This document shows positions 25,761 through 38,062 of a stretch of 64,000 nucleotides of DNA, piece after piece; the first letter of the stretch is position 1, and each line of letters starts with the position of its first letter. The notes below the pieces were generated by a model. That model ran no database searches, was not told the DNA's origin, and saw only the letters and a program-made list of their open reading frames with translations. The position numbers were made by a program, and so were the translations under genes. The stretch is from Thamnidium elegans (taxonomy: Eukaryota; Mucoromycota; Mucoromycetes; Mucorales; Mucoraceae): contig JAIXMG010000006.1 of the NCBI GenBank assembly GCA_025201345.1, forward strand, positions 930,001 through 994,000, written 5' to 3'.

Positions 25761-27047
25761 GCGTGAGTAGAAAGAGTTTTTTTTTACTTTTTTTTTTTAT
25801 TTTTTTTTTTTTTAAAAAATAAACTTCTCTTTATAAGCTTTACATAACACACACTCCTTTTTTCTGCTGTATTTTCTCCTTGTTTCCTACATACACTCCT
25901 TGTTGTATGAAGTGAAGAAAACGGCTGCATTTTACAGGCGGGCTTCGTTTAAATAATTGCTATAGCTGCCCAAAAAGGAAGGCTAAAAATATATACATGT
26001 AAAAAAATGTACATATAAGGGGAAATATGAAACTGTCTTCCTTAAATGTGTATGTGTGTACCTGTAATATTCCACTGTTTGTGTAGTTTTGACTCATTTT
26101 CAAAACATATCACACAATTTGTAAAACATATACAATCCCCTACCCCCCGTTTTTAATAGCTATATTTTTTTTTTTTAGGAAACATAGAAGCCTGTAGAGT
26201 TACCATATACACAAGAAAAAAATACCACGCGTACGAAGTGACAACATTGTTTTATATAGTTTATTTCTAAAATGAGTGGACCCTAGAACCCACTGAAAAA
26301 CCAAAAAAAGTGGTAATATTCAAAAGTTAATATACGAGTCTAAAGTAAGTGAAATAAGGCTTTAATATTGTGAATATGTTTACAGCTTATTAATCGACAA
26401 CACCGTAGTTATGCTATAACGTATATATATATTAACTTGATTTTTAGTACCTTTTTTTTTGTTGCTTTTTTCAGGAAGTATATTAAGTTAAAGTTTATAG
26501 CCATATTTTTTGTAAGAATATACGTAATGATTTTTGATTTGCGTCCAAATTTAGTACGAAAATCCAAACAAGGAATGGGGGAGAAGGAAAACAATAGCCT
26601 TTGTGCTACCAATGGGAGCCATGCTTTTCCACGGTCAATGGCTGTCAACGAGGATACCTCAATGTTTCACAGCGGAAATTTCTTTGTAAGACCCAACAAT
26701 TTCCCAGGGTCATTTCCAAACTTTACCGCTACGTTATTCTACAACAGAAAAAAAAAAAATCGTTTTTAAAAAAGAAAATTACTTTTTGTTTCATGTTCCT
26801 AATAATGTTTTTTTTTTTTTTTTTTTTGGCATAGTATTCGCCGCTTTATTTTCAAGTTTCAATGTCGCCATTAACTGCCAATCCTATTAAACCAATATTC
26901 CTTATTGCGTGCTTCGGGCTTATAAATCATTAACCAAAATGACGCGCTGTTCTCCCCGTCACAAAAAAAAAAAAAAAGGTTTATAATTTAAAACTTTTTT
27001 TTCCTACTTGTTACTTTGATCTTTTATAAAAAAATAATCATATAAAA
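25761..27047. other. Divergent intergenic region between peroxiredoxin and CYS3
   Basis: 1.3 kb with no recognised gene. ORFs near 26437-26834 are low-complexity and lack family similarity I can see. The region carries the promoters of two sulfur/redox genes. Confidence 0.5.
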
Positions 27048-28313
27048 ATGTCTGCTGGATTCGGTACTCGTGCTATTCACTCTGCTCAACGCCCTGACCC
27101 CACCACTGGTGCTGTCATCCCTGCCCTTTCTCTCTCAACCACATATAAGCAATCTGCTGCTGGTGTCCATACCGTAAGTATTTAAAAGAGTTCTTTAAAT
27201 AGAGAGAGAAAAAAAAAAAAAAAAGGGGGAGAAGGATATAAAAAAAAAAAAAGGATAGTTGTATTAAACGTACTTTTTATTTTATAGGGTTTTGAATACT
27301 CTAGATCTGGTAACCCTAACCGTAACAACTTTGAAGAAGCTATTGCTGACCTCGAAGGTGCCAAGTACGGTCTTGCCTTTGCTTCTGGTTCCGCCACTAC
27401 TGCTTCTATTGTCAACTCCCTCCAACAAGGTGCTCATATCATCTCTGTTAACGATGTCTATGGTGGTACTTACCGTTACTTCACCAAGGTTGCCGTTCAC
27501 GGTGGTATCGAAACTACCTTTGTCAACTTGGACGATCCTGCCAACATTGAATCTTACTTCAAGCCCAACACCAAGTTAGTCTGGCTCGAAACCCCTACTA
27601 ACCCTACCCTCCGTATCATTGATATCCAAGCCATTGCCGAACGTGCTCACGCTCACGGTGCTCTTTTGGTTGTTGATAACACCTTCATGTCTCCTTACTT
27701 CCAAAAGCCTATTTCTTTAGGTGCTGATATTGTCATTCACTCCGTTACCAAGTACATCAACGGTCACTCCGATGTTGTTATGGGTGTTGCTGTTACCTCC
27801 AACGAAGAATTCTACCAAAAGCTTGCATTCATGCAAAACTCTCTCGGTGCCGTTCCTTCTGCTTTCGATTGTTTCTTAGCTCGTCGTGGTCTTATGACTC
27901 TCGAAGTCCGTATGCAAAGACATGCTGAGAACGCTCAAGCTGTTGCTGAATACTTGGAAACCAACCAATATGTTGATGCAGTTATCTATCCCGGTCTTCC
28001 TTCTCACCCTAACCACGAGCTTGCCAAGAGACAACAAACTGGTTTCGGTGGTATGATTTCATTCCGTGTTAAGGGTACTTTGGATAATGTTAACAAAATC
28101 TTGAGCAACTTGGAACATATCACTCTTGCTGAATCCTTGGGTGGTGTTGAATCTCTTGTTGAGGTTCCTGCTATCATGACTCACGGTGCCGTTAGCCCCG
28201 AAGATCGTGCTATCTTGGGTATTACCGATACCTTAATTCGTGTTTCCATTGGTATTGAGAACAAGGAAGATTTGATTGCTGATCTTAAGCAAGCTTTAGA
28301 AAAGGCCTATTAG
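27048..28313 (+). CDS. CYS3: Cystathionine gamma-lyase
   Basis: Two exons, 27048-27173 and 27288-28313; 383 aa. This PLP enzyme splits cystathionine to cysteine, 2-oxobutyrate and ammonia, the last step of transsulfuration. Seen: GTRAIHSAQRPDPTTGAVIP, YSRSGNPNR (phosphate/substrate contacts), ASGSATTAS, YGGTYR, the cofactor Asp in VVDNTFMSPYFQKP, PLP Lys about 197 in HSVTKYINGH, and the C-terminal SLGGVESL motif. Codon choice is more biased (GGT, TCC, AAG, GTT/GTC) than in neighbours, fitting high expression. The start fits family N-termini. A close relative such as cystathionine gamma-synthase is less likely given the lyase-like N-terminus and length. Confidence 0.94.
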
Positions 28314-28600
28314 ATTTACTACTTCTTTTTCCTCAAACACATTTCATATTTTACCCTGTAAACTAATTTTTTAACCCCCTTTTTTTCCCACTTTTATTTG
28401 TATAAAAAACTACAAAATTTTTTTTATTTTATTTTTCTCACACTAAAATAAATCTAATTGTCAACTAACTATTTGTTAAATCATTTGTACATTGTTTATA
28501 GACATCATATTTATCCATAATGCTTTCCCCTTAATACCTGGCTCTTCAAATAGTTATATCTATGTCTTGAGTATTTTTTAAGGATACATGAATCAAACGA

Positions 28601-28638
<38 letters not shown>

Positions 28639-29210
28639 GTACAGGACAACTATAGTTTAGTAAAGAAAAAACTTAGAAATTCCCTCTTGAAAACAAACAG
28701 TTTATTTCTTTTGAGGAACCTAATAAATTGTATGGGTGTCGATTGGTTGTTTTCTCTGGTCTCTGGTATGAAACAAGTTAACTAGAACAACATTTTTACT
28801 GTATTAAAATAGGTTGTATAGTGTTCTTAACACACCAGTGTTCTTCCGGGTGAGTAAGCCTGCTGTAACGTATATTCATAAAGATGCTTTCAATTTCGCT
28901 ATAGGAAGACTTTACACGTACTAAGTATTTGTTATTGTTTAAAACAAGAATGAATTACAGACCTTTCTTTCGAGATTTTTTAACATTCTAATACCAGTTT
29001 CTCAAAGTGTTCAAGTAAAGAACCGATATGAAAGTTAAATAGTTTATATACACAATTAGGCTAGGAAGTACCCCCGTCAGCACTGTTACTTGTTAGTTAC
29101 AAGGTAGCGTAAATTCACAGTTAGTGTCGTTTAATCGTATCCACAGTAAAAATTTGTTTAAACCGATTTTTTTTATTATTATTTATGTGTGCAGTGTTTA
29201 TAATATTTAT
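28314..29210. other. Convergent spacer
   Basis: 0.9 kb between CYS3 and RPF1 ends. A poly(T) run at about 28605-28636 and otherwise unremarkable AT-rich sequence. No gene seen. Confidence 0.55.
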
Positions 29211-30351
29211 TTACAAGAAGAATCTCTTACGACTAGTCTCCATATCAGGCTTGAATACCCATTCGTATTCACCATCACGCTTGTAAATACCCTTTTGTAA
29301 CCAACGAAGTTTTAATGTGAATTTAGGTCCTAATTCTTGTAATCCGACCTTTTCTGTATCTCTAAAAACATAACGATGACGGCGCACAAAAATGAAATCA
29401 CGTTGGTTATGGAACGTAATAACTTGTCTACCTTGGAATTCTGGTACTTGAGGTAAAAGAGCTTGGAACATACGACCAACTGTATGACCTAATCTGGTAT
29501 TGAAATTGTTAAGAATCAATTCAGGATTATGAGCAGTTACACGACCATGACCCTTTTTTTGTTTGTTTGGTTTTAGTAATTAATATTCATCTGTCATTTT
29601 TTTAATATGTGTATTCTACTTACTGAAATTGCCTTGGCTGGTGTAAAACTGGTGAGTTTGAAATAAGCAGAAGGTCCATCAGGTAAATGTATTAAGGTAA
29701 TAGCGTCTAAACAAAGAAACAAAACCCGTTGTTTTTAGTTACTCCCTTCCCCTTTTTAATTTTTTTTTTTTTTTTTTTTTTGCATAATTCTATCTACTTA
29801 CTAGGCACTTTGCGATCTTCGTTTACAATAATAAGATCAGTGAATTCCTTATCGTTAGCAATCTTTATAACTTGTCTCAACTCATGCTTAGCTCCACGTT
29901 TAGCAAATTGGGCCTCGGGGAACATGGAGACTAACTCAGCACAGAAATCATAACAATTTGGTGAAGGGTTTTTACTGGAGGTGATCAATACTTTAGGAGT
30001 CTTTCCGTTAAAGTAACTAGCTAATTCATCAAGAGCTTCATCTTGAGCAACTTCATCGTCTTGCTCAACCATGGTTTCATCGGCCTCTCTTGTATTATCC
30101 AAAGTCTTTGGTACATTTTCTTCCAAACGTTTCTATCCATTGTTGTTAAGATCACGTCTTTTTTTTTTATTTATTTCATTGTCAAGCAGCAAAATACAAA
30201 CCTTTTTTAACTCGGGATTCTTTTCTTCGGCCTTGGCAAGTTGCTTTCTCTTACTTGACTTTGCTTTTTGCTTTTCAAGTCTTTGTTTTTGATAAAGATT
30301 TTCACGCTTGTGTTTATTTTTTAACTCTGAAGGACGAACTGGGTCTCCCAT
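29211..30351 (-). CDS. RPF1: Ribosome production factor 1 (Brix domain)
   Basis: Four exons on the minus strand: 30351-30202, 30132-29802, 29706-29624, 29552-29211; 301 aa. Rpf1 is a nucleolar factor for 60S subunit assembly and 27S pre-rRNA processing. Seen: a basic N-terminal helix (residues about 10-50, [20 protein letters not shown]), then the Brix domain starting [13 protein letters not shown], with [48 protein letters not shown] and the Rpf1-specific end [20 protein letters not shown] plus [18 protein letters not shown]. The first intron uses a GTTTGT donor. The start was chosen at the Met beginning [12 protein letters not shown] because upstream in-frame sequence is not conserved. Confidence 0.94.
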
Positions 30352-30723
30352 AGTGAATATATTAATATGTATAGGTTTACAACTAAAGAAAAAAAGCCTT
30401 TTTTCTGTGGAGAAAAAGGTTTTTTCTTCTTGCAGTAAAATTCTAAAACAGTCACGTATAAACAGTCCTGTTGCTGTCAAAGGATCAGCATTCATAGGAG
30501 CATACTACTATGGACAACCCAAGTACTGTCAGTCAAATAAATAAAAGCATTTGCTTATAATGTAAATCGGTATTCTTGTATACTATTTACATTTTAATCT
30601 TTTAATTTTGCATTAAAGGGAGTTTGATTTCTTCAATCTGGACTTTATAATGTTACATGGCTATCAAATTATTTTTTTAAACACACACGAAAGACATTAA
30701 GAAAGTAAAAAAAAAAAAAGGCT

Positions 30724-32185
30724 TTATTTGTTCTTCTTTGAGCGGCCACGATCCTTTGTTTTAGCCTTTTGGTCCCTACGTAACCTTTCACCCCAGTTTT
30801 CTTCATAAGTTTCATCTTTAAACGAATCAGTAGAGACTTGACCTTCGAATTCATGGTTGTCCTTTTCAAAGCCGCCCAAGGCAAGGGCAGTTTGCCATTG
30901 AGTAGCTGCTTCGTATAAATAGGTTGAGCCATCTCCAAATCCTTCCCTAATAATGAGATTTCCTTCTTTTATCTCACAATCAGGTCCGGGTAGGAGAGGA
31001 ACCAGCTCAAGCCTATCCTCCTCAGGCAAAGCCTCAAGCCATTGAGGAATCAATTCCTAAAATAAAGCAGATGATATGTAAATAAAAGTATATACGTTTC
31101 GAAAGCTTTAAAATTATACTTACCTTCAGATCAACTGTAGTTAAAAAACTATCTTTGCTTTGAAGGAGCTGATTCACTTTCATTTCTTCTTCTTCTGTAG
31201 TTGCGGCTTCTTCTTCATCATCTTTCTTTACAGGCATGTCTTTTTCTTTTCCTTTGCCCGTCCTCTGAACTTTTCTCTTGGGCATATTTCCCGCTCCGTC
31301 TTCATCTTCTTCCTTCGTACTCGAACTACCATATTCGTTTTTCCTCTTTAAATTGACAGCTAGTTTATTTTTGGCCTTGTGTTTTTCAACATTCTTCTTG
31401 GTCGAATTAACAGTTTTGTTTCGTTGAAGCTCTTCACCATAATTTATATTGGCTCTACATGTTCTCTTTCGTGGTTCCCGCAACTTAATATCAGGAGCTA
31501 TATTTGTTCGTTTATTACCCTTCCTGCGTGGTCGAGTGTGTGTGGGTTCTTTATTAATCGTATCAGGTTCAACAGTGGCAGTGGTTTTAATAGCTCCGAT
31601 TTTTTCATTCGGATCGAAATCAGATGCGATCGATGCACACTCAAATATTTTGTTAGGAGATGATGTTGGCCCAGCTACGGAAAGTGAAGTTGTTTCTTGA
31701 TTAAAGTTTTGATTTGGTTGAGAAGATACATTTAAGTCTCGGTTGGGTAAAGATAAATCTAAATTTTGTATTTGTTTTAATGAATCTTGTTGTGCCAAGT
31801 GAGAACAGGAATCTTCATCAAAGACCTGCTCTGTGGGCATTTGCGTTGAACTAGTTACAATAGGAGACCCTGAAAAAGGTTCTGGAAATAAATCACAGGA
31901 TCTGCGTCCTGGAGTAAGGTTCACAGATAAAGATGTTTTTTCAGAATCACTTAGTAAGGGTTCTTTTGTAAAGCTGGCAAGTATTAATTTTTGTGCAGAA
32001 CCACTAGATTTGGACTCTTTCGTAGAGATAACAGGCGCTGAGTTTTGTGCTGCGCCGCTAGAGACCTGCTCTTGAGTCGAGTCTTTAGGGACGTACTTTT
32101 TTGTAGTACTAATAGAAGTTAAATCTTGAGTTGAGTCAGTAGATACGGGATCTCGGTTTTCTGGACTTGAACTACGTCTGTACAT
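30724..32185 (-). CDS. ASXL/DEUBAD-like chromatin protein, paralogue 1
   Basis: Two exons on the minus strand: 32185-31124 and 31056-30724; 464 aa. Residues about 1-330 are disordered, Ser/Thr/Lys-rich with basic patches (nuclear-type). The conserved C-terminal part reads LLQSKDSFLTTVDLK, ELIPQWLEALPEEDRLELV, PLLPGPDCEI, then an aromatic helix (YEAATQWQTALALGGFE) and a basic end. The spacing LL-S-x-L-T-x-DL ... W-x-x-L-x-x-x-D-x-x-x-L-x-x-LLP resembles the Asx-homology (DEUBAD) domain of fungal ASXL-like proteins, which partner BAP1-type deubiquitinases acting on histone H2A. That assignment is from motif memory and needs a profile search. A paralogue with the same intron position lies next to it. 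Confidence 0.68.
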
Positions 32186-33259
32186 GTTGTGTTTGTAAAT
32201 TAGAGATTATAAAGTATAATGACTCAATAGGTAATGACTCAATAGGTTTGGAAATAGTAAAGACTTTATTTTTCTTGGAAGGCGTGAGATTTAGTTGAAA
32301 CTACAGTTCGTGAAATACTAGAATTAAAAACTATAACGCGACTATGTGCTTTGAGTATTTAGTTAGGTTTTTAGTAAAAAAAAAAGACGAAAAGCTATTT
32401 TTATTAATGCACAGAGTGAGGTATAACAGGTCACGATGAATGAGAGTTAAAAAAGCTTGGAAATTCTTGCGTAATTATTTGTTGCGCCTCCAACAAATAA
32501 CAGGTAAAAAACAAGTTTCTTTTTAATTACGTATGGAAGTAAATTGTAATATAAATATATTATGATTAAATAAATCCTTTTTATCATGATTAAACCAACC
32601 TATTTATTCCATCCCTTTCTTTTATTTTTTTTAACAATGAATTCATATACAAGCAAGTACCTTTTATATAATTAAATGTCTAAATATTTCAAAAGGAGAT
32701 TCCTTATGGTATGGTGGTGTCGATGCAGGCACTTGTGGTGTAAATGGCGGCACACCAAAAAAATTAAAAAAATTACTGGGCAGTGTACCATTTTTTTATG
32801 GAATGTTAAGTCATCAACCAACGTAGCTATCTCGAGCAAGATGAAAAAAAGCAATCGTATACCAAGACAGGACATTGCGAGGTATAACTTTGCTTGCTGT
32901 GAACATGTCTGTACTGCTTGCTCTTCTTCCCGAGTAAACAACCTAGTTCAAGTTCCAGTGTAAGAGAGCTAGATACACATTCATGACTTCTTAGCCGATA
33001 ACGAGTCTTATATCATGGCGTTTGGAAAACCAAATAAATATATTGTGAACTATACAGATGTGGTACTGGAATTTAAGAAGTTTCAAAGATACAACATAGA
33101 ATAAATAAAAAGCACGAACTACTTTGATCAAAATTATGATATACATCGAATGCTGTAAATATACATTCAAATACGCGAAATTATAACAAAAAAATATTAG
33201 TAACTCAAAATATTAGCTATAGACAATAAAATTAGACAAAGAAAAAACAAAAAGAGGCT
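32186..33259. other. Spacer between the two ASXL-like paralogues
   Basis: 1.07 kb. The first 100 bases match the upstream region of paralogue 2 (both contain ATGACTCAATAGG/ATGATTCAATAGG and TTGTAAATTAGA). Near 32555-32610 are two units of a TTTTATCATGATTAAA-type repeat shared with 51405-51525. An ORF on the minus strand (32672-32941) has an HHKCLHRHHH stretch but no recognisable family. Confidence 0.5.
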
Positions 33260-34847
33260 TTATTTATTCTTCTTTGGACGACCGCGAACCTTGCTCTTGG
33301 ACTTTTGGTCCCTACTGACCCTCTCGCCCCAGTTTCTTTCATAGTTTTCGTCCTTGAAAGAATCGGTAAGGACTTGAGACTCGGGTTCCCGGTCATCCTC
33401 CTCGAAGCCGCCCAAAGCGAGGACGTTCTGCCATTGAGCAGCTGCATCATATAAATGGCTTGAATTAGACCCAAACCCTTCCCTGATCGTGCGGTGCTTT
33501 CCTTCTTTTATCTCGCAATCAGGTTCGGGCAAGAGAGAGGCCAGCTCAAGCTTATCTTCCTCTGGTAAAGCCTCTAGCCATTGAGGAATCAGTTCCTAAA
33601 TAAATAAATGTATATAAAATAAATATATATACAAGTGTAAAGTGTTAAATCATACATACCTTCATATCAATTTCAGTTAAGAAACTGGTTTTACTCTGAA
33701 GCAATCGATTCAATTTTACTTCTTCATCTTCCTTTTGCTCTTCATCTTCTCTTTCTTTTGCCTTTTCTACCTTTTCTTTCTTCTCTTCCTTTTCTATCTT
33801 TATGGCTTCTTTCGTCCTTTTTGTTCTTGTAACTTTCTTTTTGGGCATATCTTCCCTTTCTTCATCTTCATCTTGAAGCTTCTTTTTTCTTTTTCCATTT
33901 ACTTTAACTACATCAGAACCACTTTCTTCGTTTAGTTTTAATTTTGCCATGGACTTTCTTTGTCCCTTGGGCTTTATTTGGACTGCTTCTTCAGCAAGTT
34001 CCTTTCCAGCAAGTTCTTTTTCAGTAGGTTCTTTTTCGGCTGATATTTTTACTGCATGCTTTTTTCCAACAACTTTTTTTTCAGTAGGCTTTTTTGCTGC
34101 AGGTTTTTTCGCAACAGTTTTTTTTGTAGCGGGTTTCTTTTTTACAGACTTTTCTTCTTCGATAAACATAGCATCGTTCTCAGTTTGCTCTTTGTAATTT
34201 ACATTTGTTGTAGACTTTCTCTTTCGGGATTCGCGAGTTTTAATATAAGGAGCAAAGCGTAACTTATTTTTATCGCTATTAGCTACTTGGGTAGATGCAG
34301 TTTCTTCATTAACTTTATCTGGCAAAACAATATCATCCACATGTGTATCTTTTGTATCATCAGTTAGACTAGAATCAAACATAACCGTATCATTTTGAAT
34401 TGGTTGGTAGGAAGAGAGAGTAGTTAACTCAGCGTCAGTTACAATATGCGAACTAGGTCCTTGTTCAACTATTTGACTTGGTAAAGATACTTTTAAATTT
34501 TTTTCAATAGTTTGAGTAGTTGCAAGTGATTCCAAGTCTTGTTTTACTACTGGCGAACATAAGCTCTTAGCTGATGCTTGCGCAGTGGGTATTTGCGTTA
34601 GATCGGTCAAATCATATAACTGGGAAATAGGCGATGGTGGTGAATAATTCGTACGTGTTGTGTTTTGTGTGGTATCCATAGATACAGGATTTTCTTTAGA
34701 GTCAACAGGAATATATTTTTGTGCAACGCAAGAAGCCGGTTCGAGGGTTGAGTAGTCAGAGACGAGTTTTTGTGTACTATTAATAGAAGCTAACTCTTTG
34801 TTTGAGTCAGGATCTCGGTTTTCTGGTCTTGGACTACGTTCGTACAT
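33260..34847 (-). CDS. ASXL/DEUBAD-like chromatin protein, paralogue 2, with lysine-rich repeat
   Basis: Two exons on the minus strand: 34847-33660 and 33595-33260; 507 aa. It starts MYERSPRPENRDPDS, nearly the same as paralogue 1 (MYRRSSSPENRDPVS), and ends with the same domain: LLQSKTSFLTEIDMK, ELIPQWLEALPEEDKLELA, SLLPEPDCEI, AAAQWQNVLALGGFE and a KNK tail. Between them lies a Lys/Ala/Pro/Thr/Glu repeat (about residues 220-270, units like KKPATKK, AKKPAAKKP, TEKEL) that resembles a histone H1 tail and is absent from paralogue 1. Same intron position and phase. A nuclear role with a deubiquitinase partner is inference; identity as a paralogue of the neighbour is directly visible. Confidence 0.7.
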
Positions 34848-35262
34848 GTTGTGTTGTAAATTAGAAATTATAGAGTGTAATGATTCAATAGGTTTAGAAA
34901 TAATAAAAGTTTTATACTTCTTGGTAGATGTAGGATCTAGTAGATAATAGAGTTAGTGCGACACTAAAATAATTTATATGTATATAACGCGACTAGGTAC
35001 CTGTGGGGTATTTAGTTACCAAGTTTTCAGTAAACAACGAAAAAAAACGGATCGTTTTATGTGAAAGAGAAAAAGGATTACCACGTCACAGTTGTGTAAC
35101 TATGAAAGTATGCATTATTATTACAAGCTTAAGATACAAGTTATTTTTATTATAATACATATTTTATTTTATAGGATGTCTATTGCACTGATTTAGTAGC
35201 GTGAGATTGGATAAAGGAGAAAGTAGGGAAGGATTATTTGGTTAAGTTAGATATCTTTTTTT
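34848..35262. other. Intergenic
   Basis: About 0.4 kb holding the promoter of ASXL-like paralogue 2, similar to that of paralogue 1 over roughly the first 100 bases. Nothing else recognised. Confidence 0.5.
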
Positions 35263-37569
35263 TTATGCGCTTACACTTGGTGTGTCTTCAGGGAATGGAG
35301 GGGGAGAAGAAGACTAAAAAAAAATATAAGTATATTTTTTATTCTCAATATTATTATACAATTATCTTACCTTCTTTCTAACGTATTCGTCATAAACAGT
35401 AAATTCCTCGAAGGGTCTCTTACCCAAAAGGATTTCCATATCTTCTCTTGTTAATACTTCCTTTTCTAACAATAACTTGGCAACCTTTTCAATATCAGAT
35501 TTCTTTTCCTTTAATAATTGCAAGGTACGAGCATAAGCATCTGTGACCAACTTTCTTGCTTCGTTATCGATTAAAGTACCAGTTTCTTCAGAGTAAGGCT
35601 TTTGGAATTGTTGTTCACCAGAAGGATCAGTGAAAGAGAGAGGACCAACCTTTTCGTTCATACCATAGGTAGTAACTTGAGCATACGCAATCTTTGTAAC
35701 CTTTTGTAAATCATCATGAGCACCAGTAGTAATGGAATCGAAAAAGATTTCTTCAGAGACACGGCCGCCGAGAGTCATACACATACGATCTAACAAGTGA
35801 GCCTTGGAGTAGAGGTATTGATCCTTGGGCAAATATTGGGCATAACCAAGAGCAGCAGAGCCACGGGGAATAACAGACACCTTGAGCAAAGGGTCAGCGT
35901 GCTTCAAATACCAACCAGCAACAGCATGACCAGCTTCATGATAAGCAACAGTCTTCTTTTCTTCAGGAGATAAAATACGAGACTTCTTTTCGAGACCAGC
36001 AATGACACGTTCAATAGCGTCTTCGAAATCTTGTTCTTCAACATCTTCCTTCAAACGACGAGCAGCAATTAAAGCAGCTTCGTTACAAACATTTCTTAAA
36101 TCAGCACCACTGAAGCCAGGAGTTAAAGCAGCTAATTTTCTAGAGAGTTGTTCAATATTGACCTTTGTCTTGATAGGCTTTAAATGAACCTTCATAATTT
36201 CAGCACGACCACCGATATCAGGACGATCAAGAGCAATATGACGATCGAAGCGACCAGGACGCATCAAAGCGGGGTCCAAGACGTCAGGACGATTGGTACC
36301 GGCCAATACCACAACGTGTTGATTTGAGTCAAAACCATCCATTTCAACTAACAATTGATTTAAAGTACTTTCTCTTTCATCATTACCACCCATTTGCCCA
36401 CCTTTACCTCTTGCTTTACCAATGGCATCAATTTCATCAACAAAAATAATACAAGGTGCATTCTTCTTTGCAGTAGCGAATAAATCACGCACACGAGAAG
36501 GACCAACACCGACAAACATTTCAACGAATTCAGAACCAGAGACACTCAAGAAAGGAACACCAGCTTCACCAGCAGTAGCTTTAGCTAACAAGGTCTTACC
36601 GGTACCTGGAGGACCGGATAAAATGGCACCCTTAGGAATGGTAGCACCCAACTTTTCGTAAATAGCAGGATTCTTTAAGAAATTAACGAATTCCATAATT
36701 TCAACCTTCGCTTCATCAGCACCAGCGACATCCTTAAATTTAACACGAATATCTGTTTCTTGGTTGAACATTTTGGCTTTACTTTTACCGATACCAAATA
36801 TACCACCTTGACCACCGCCACCAGCACCACCACGCTTAGTCATATAAACAAGTACACCAATTAATAAAACGGTAGGAGCGAAATGTAAAAGTGTTTGAAG
36901 GATGCTAACTTCGTCACGATAAGCGACAGCAATACGTTCGTTCGAAGGAATACCCAATTCATTTTGAGCTTCTTCCAACTTATGTTCAAAGTTATCAGAC
37001 GAACCAATTGTAAATATAAAGGTCTGTCCAGGGTTCACACCAACAGAATTAGCCTCAGATCTTAAATAAACTCGTACTCTATTACGGTTGACAACAACTA
37101 ATTTATCTACAAGACCTTTATCCAATAATTGGGTACGGAAACCTTGCCATGTAATCTCTCTCGATCCATCAGCAGGTGAAGTGAGTTTCCACAACAACCA
37201 AGTACCAGCAGCAGTACCAAGTAACATATTCATATTGAGTTGGACTTCAGGGGGTTTATTGCCGTTGCCCTTAGGTGGCGGTGGTGGAGGTTTAGGAATT
37301 TGGTCACTAGAATTCTTTGAATGTTTGGAGGCTGCTTCCTCTGCTGATTGTTTGGCTTGTTTACCAGACTGTTTGCCGAAAAAACTCTCAAAGCCTTTAG
37401 GAATATTGAATGGTTTGTCATCTTTATTCTTTGGCTCCTTGTCAGTAGAGTATTTGCGAATATCTTTACGTAAGAGAGTAGTGGGTCGGTTAAAGCGTGT
37501 CAATACAGGTACTCGAGGTACATTGCGTTGCGTCGATCGCGCACCGATCTGAGCTAAGCGAGATAGCAT
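35263..37569 (-). CDS. AFG3: Mitochondrial m-AAA protease subunit, AFG3-like
   Basis: Two exons on the minus strand: 37569-35371 and 35313-35263; 749 aa. An ATP-dependent zinc metalloprotease of the inner membrane facing the matrix, degrading and dislocating membrane proteins and processing ribosomal protein L32 in yeast. Seen: Arg-rich mitochondrial presequence (residues 1-45), first membrane span about 113-128, intermembrane-space domain, second span about 223-245, Walker A GPPGTGKT (319-326), Walker B FVDEID (376-381), SRH around [17 protein letters not shown], and HEAGH at 544-548. The [11 protein letters not shown] stretch fits AFG3/Yta10 rather than Yta12. The second exon encodes only a Pro/Ser tail ([16 protein letters not shown]). 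Confidence 0.95.
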
Positions 37570-38062
37570 ATTTTTTTAAGGAAAAAAAAAAGGTGAAAAA
37601 AAAGGGGATATGGGAGAAAAAATGCGTAGTTAATAAAGGTACAATAAACACCAATCACTCAAGCGATTACTCGACGTCACTTTGCGGAGTGAAAACCCCC
37701 GGGTGTGTCTGTGTGGTATGGTGTGTAGTGTCCAGTCAAACATGCTTTTTAATGTCAAACTTGGTCAATTAAAATTAAGCGTTGTCCTTTGTGTAAACCA
37801 ATTAAAATATTATCGAACCATTTTTTTTAAAAGAGAAAAAAAAAAAGAAGAAAAAAGTGCATTATTATACACCCATTTCGCGCTTAAAGGATATACCAAA
37901 ATAAAAAAAAAAAGACCCGAAAGCTTTAAAAAACAATACCATCCACGCACAAAAAAAATAAAAAACCTTGAAGTATATGATCTTTCCTTTATGTACAAAA
38001 ACAAAATAGCAGAATTTCTTGAATTTTTTATTATTTTTTATTTTATATAAAAACTGACAGAT
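37570..38062. other. Intergenic
   Basis: About 0.5 kb between the AFG3 start and the COX6 end. AT-rich, nothing recognised. Confidence 0.5.

Noticed and set aside
26437..26834. Overlapping plus-strand ORFs of 77-110 aa
   Set aside because: Dominated by homopolymer-encoded Phe/Lys, no splice context, no family resemblance; a chance opening in the CYS3 upstream region.
32672..32941. Minus-strand ORF with hydrophobic stretch and HHKCLHRHHH
   Set aside because: No ATG start, a stop directly upstream, and no recognisable domain; not enough to call a gene.
36002..37552. Plus-strand ORFs opposite AFG3
   Set aside because: Shadow frames of a clearly conserved minus-strand protease.
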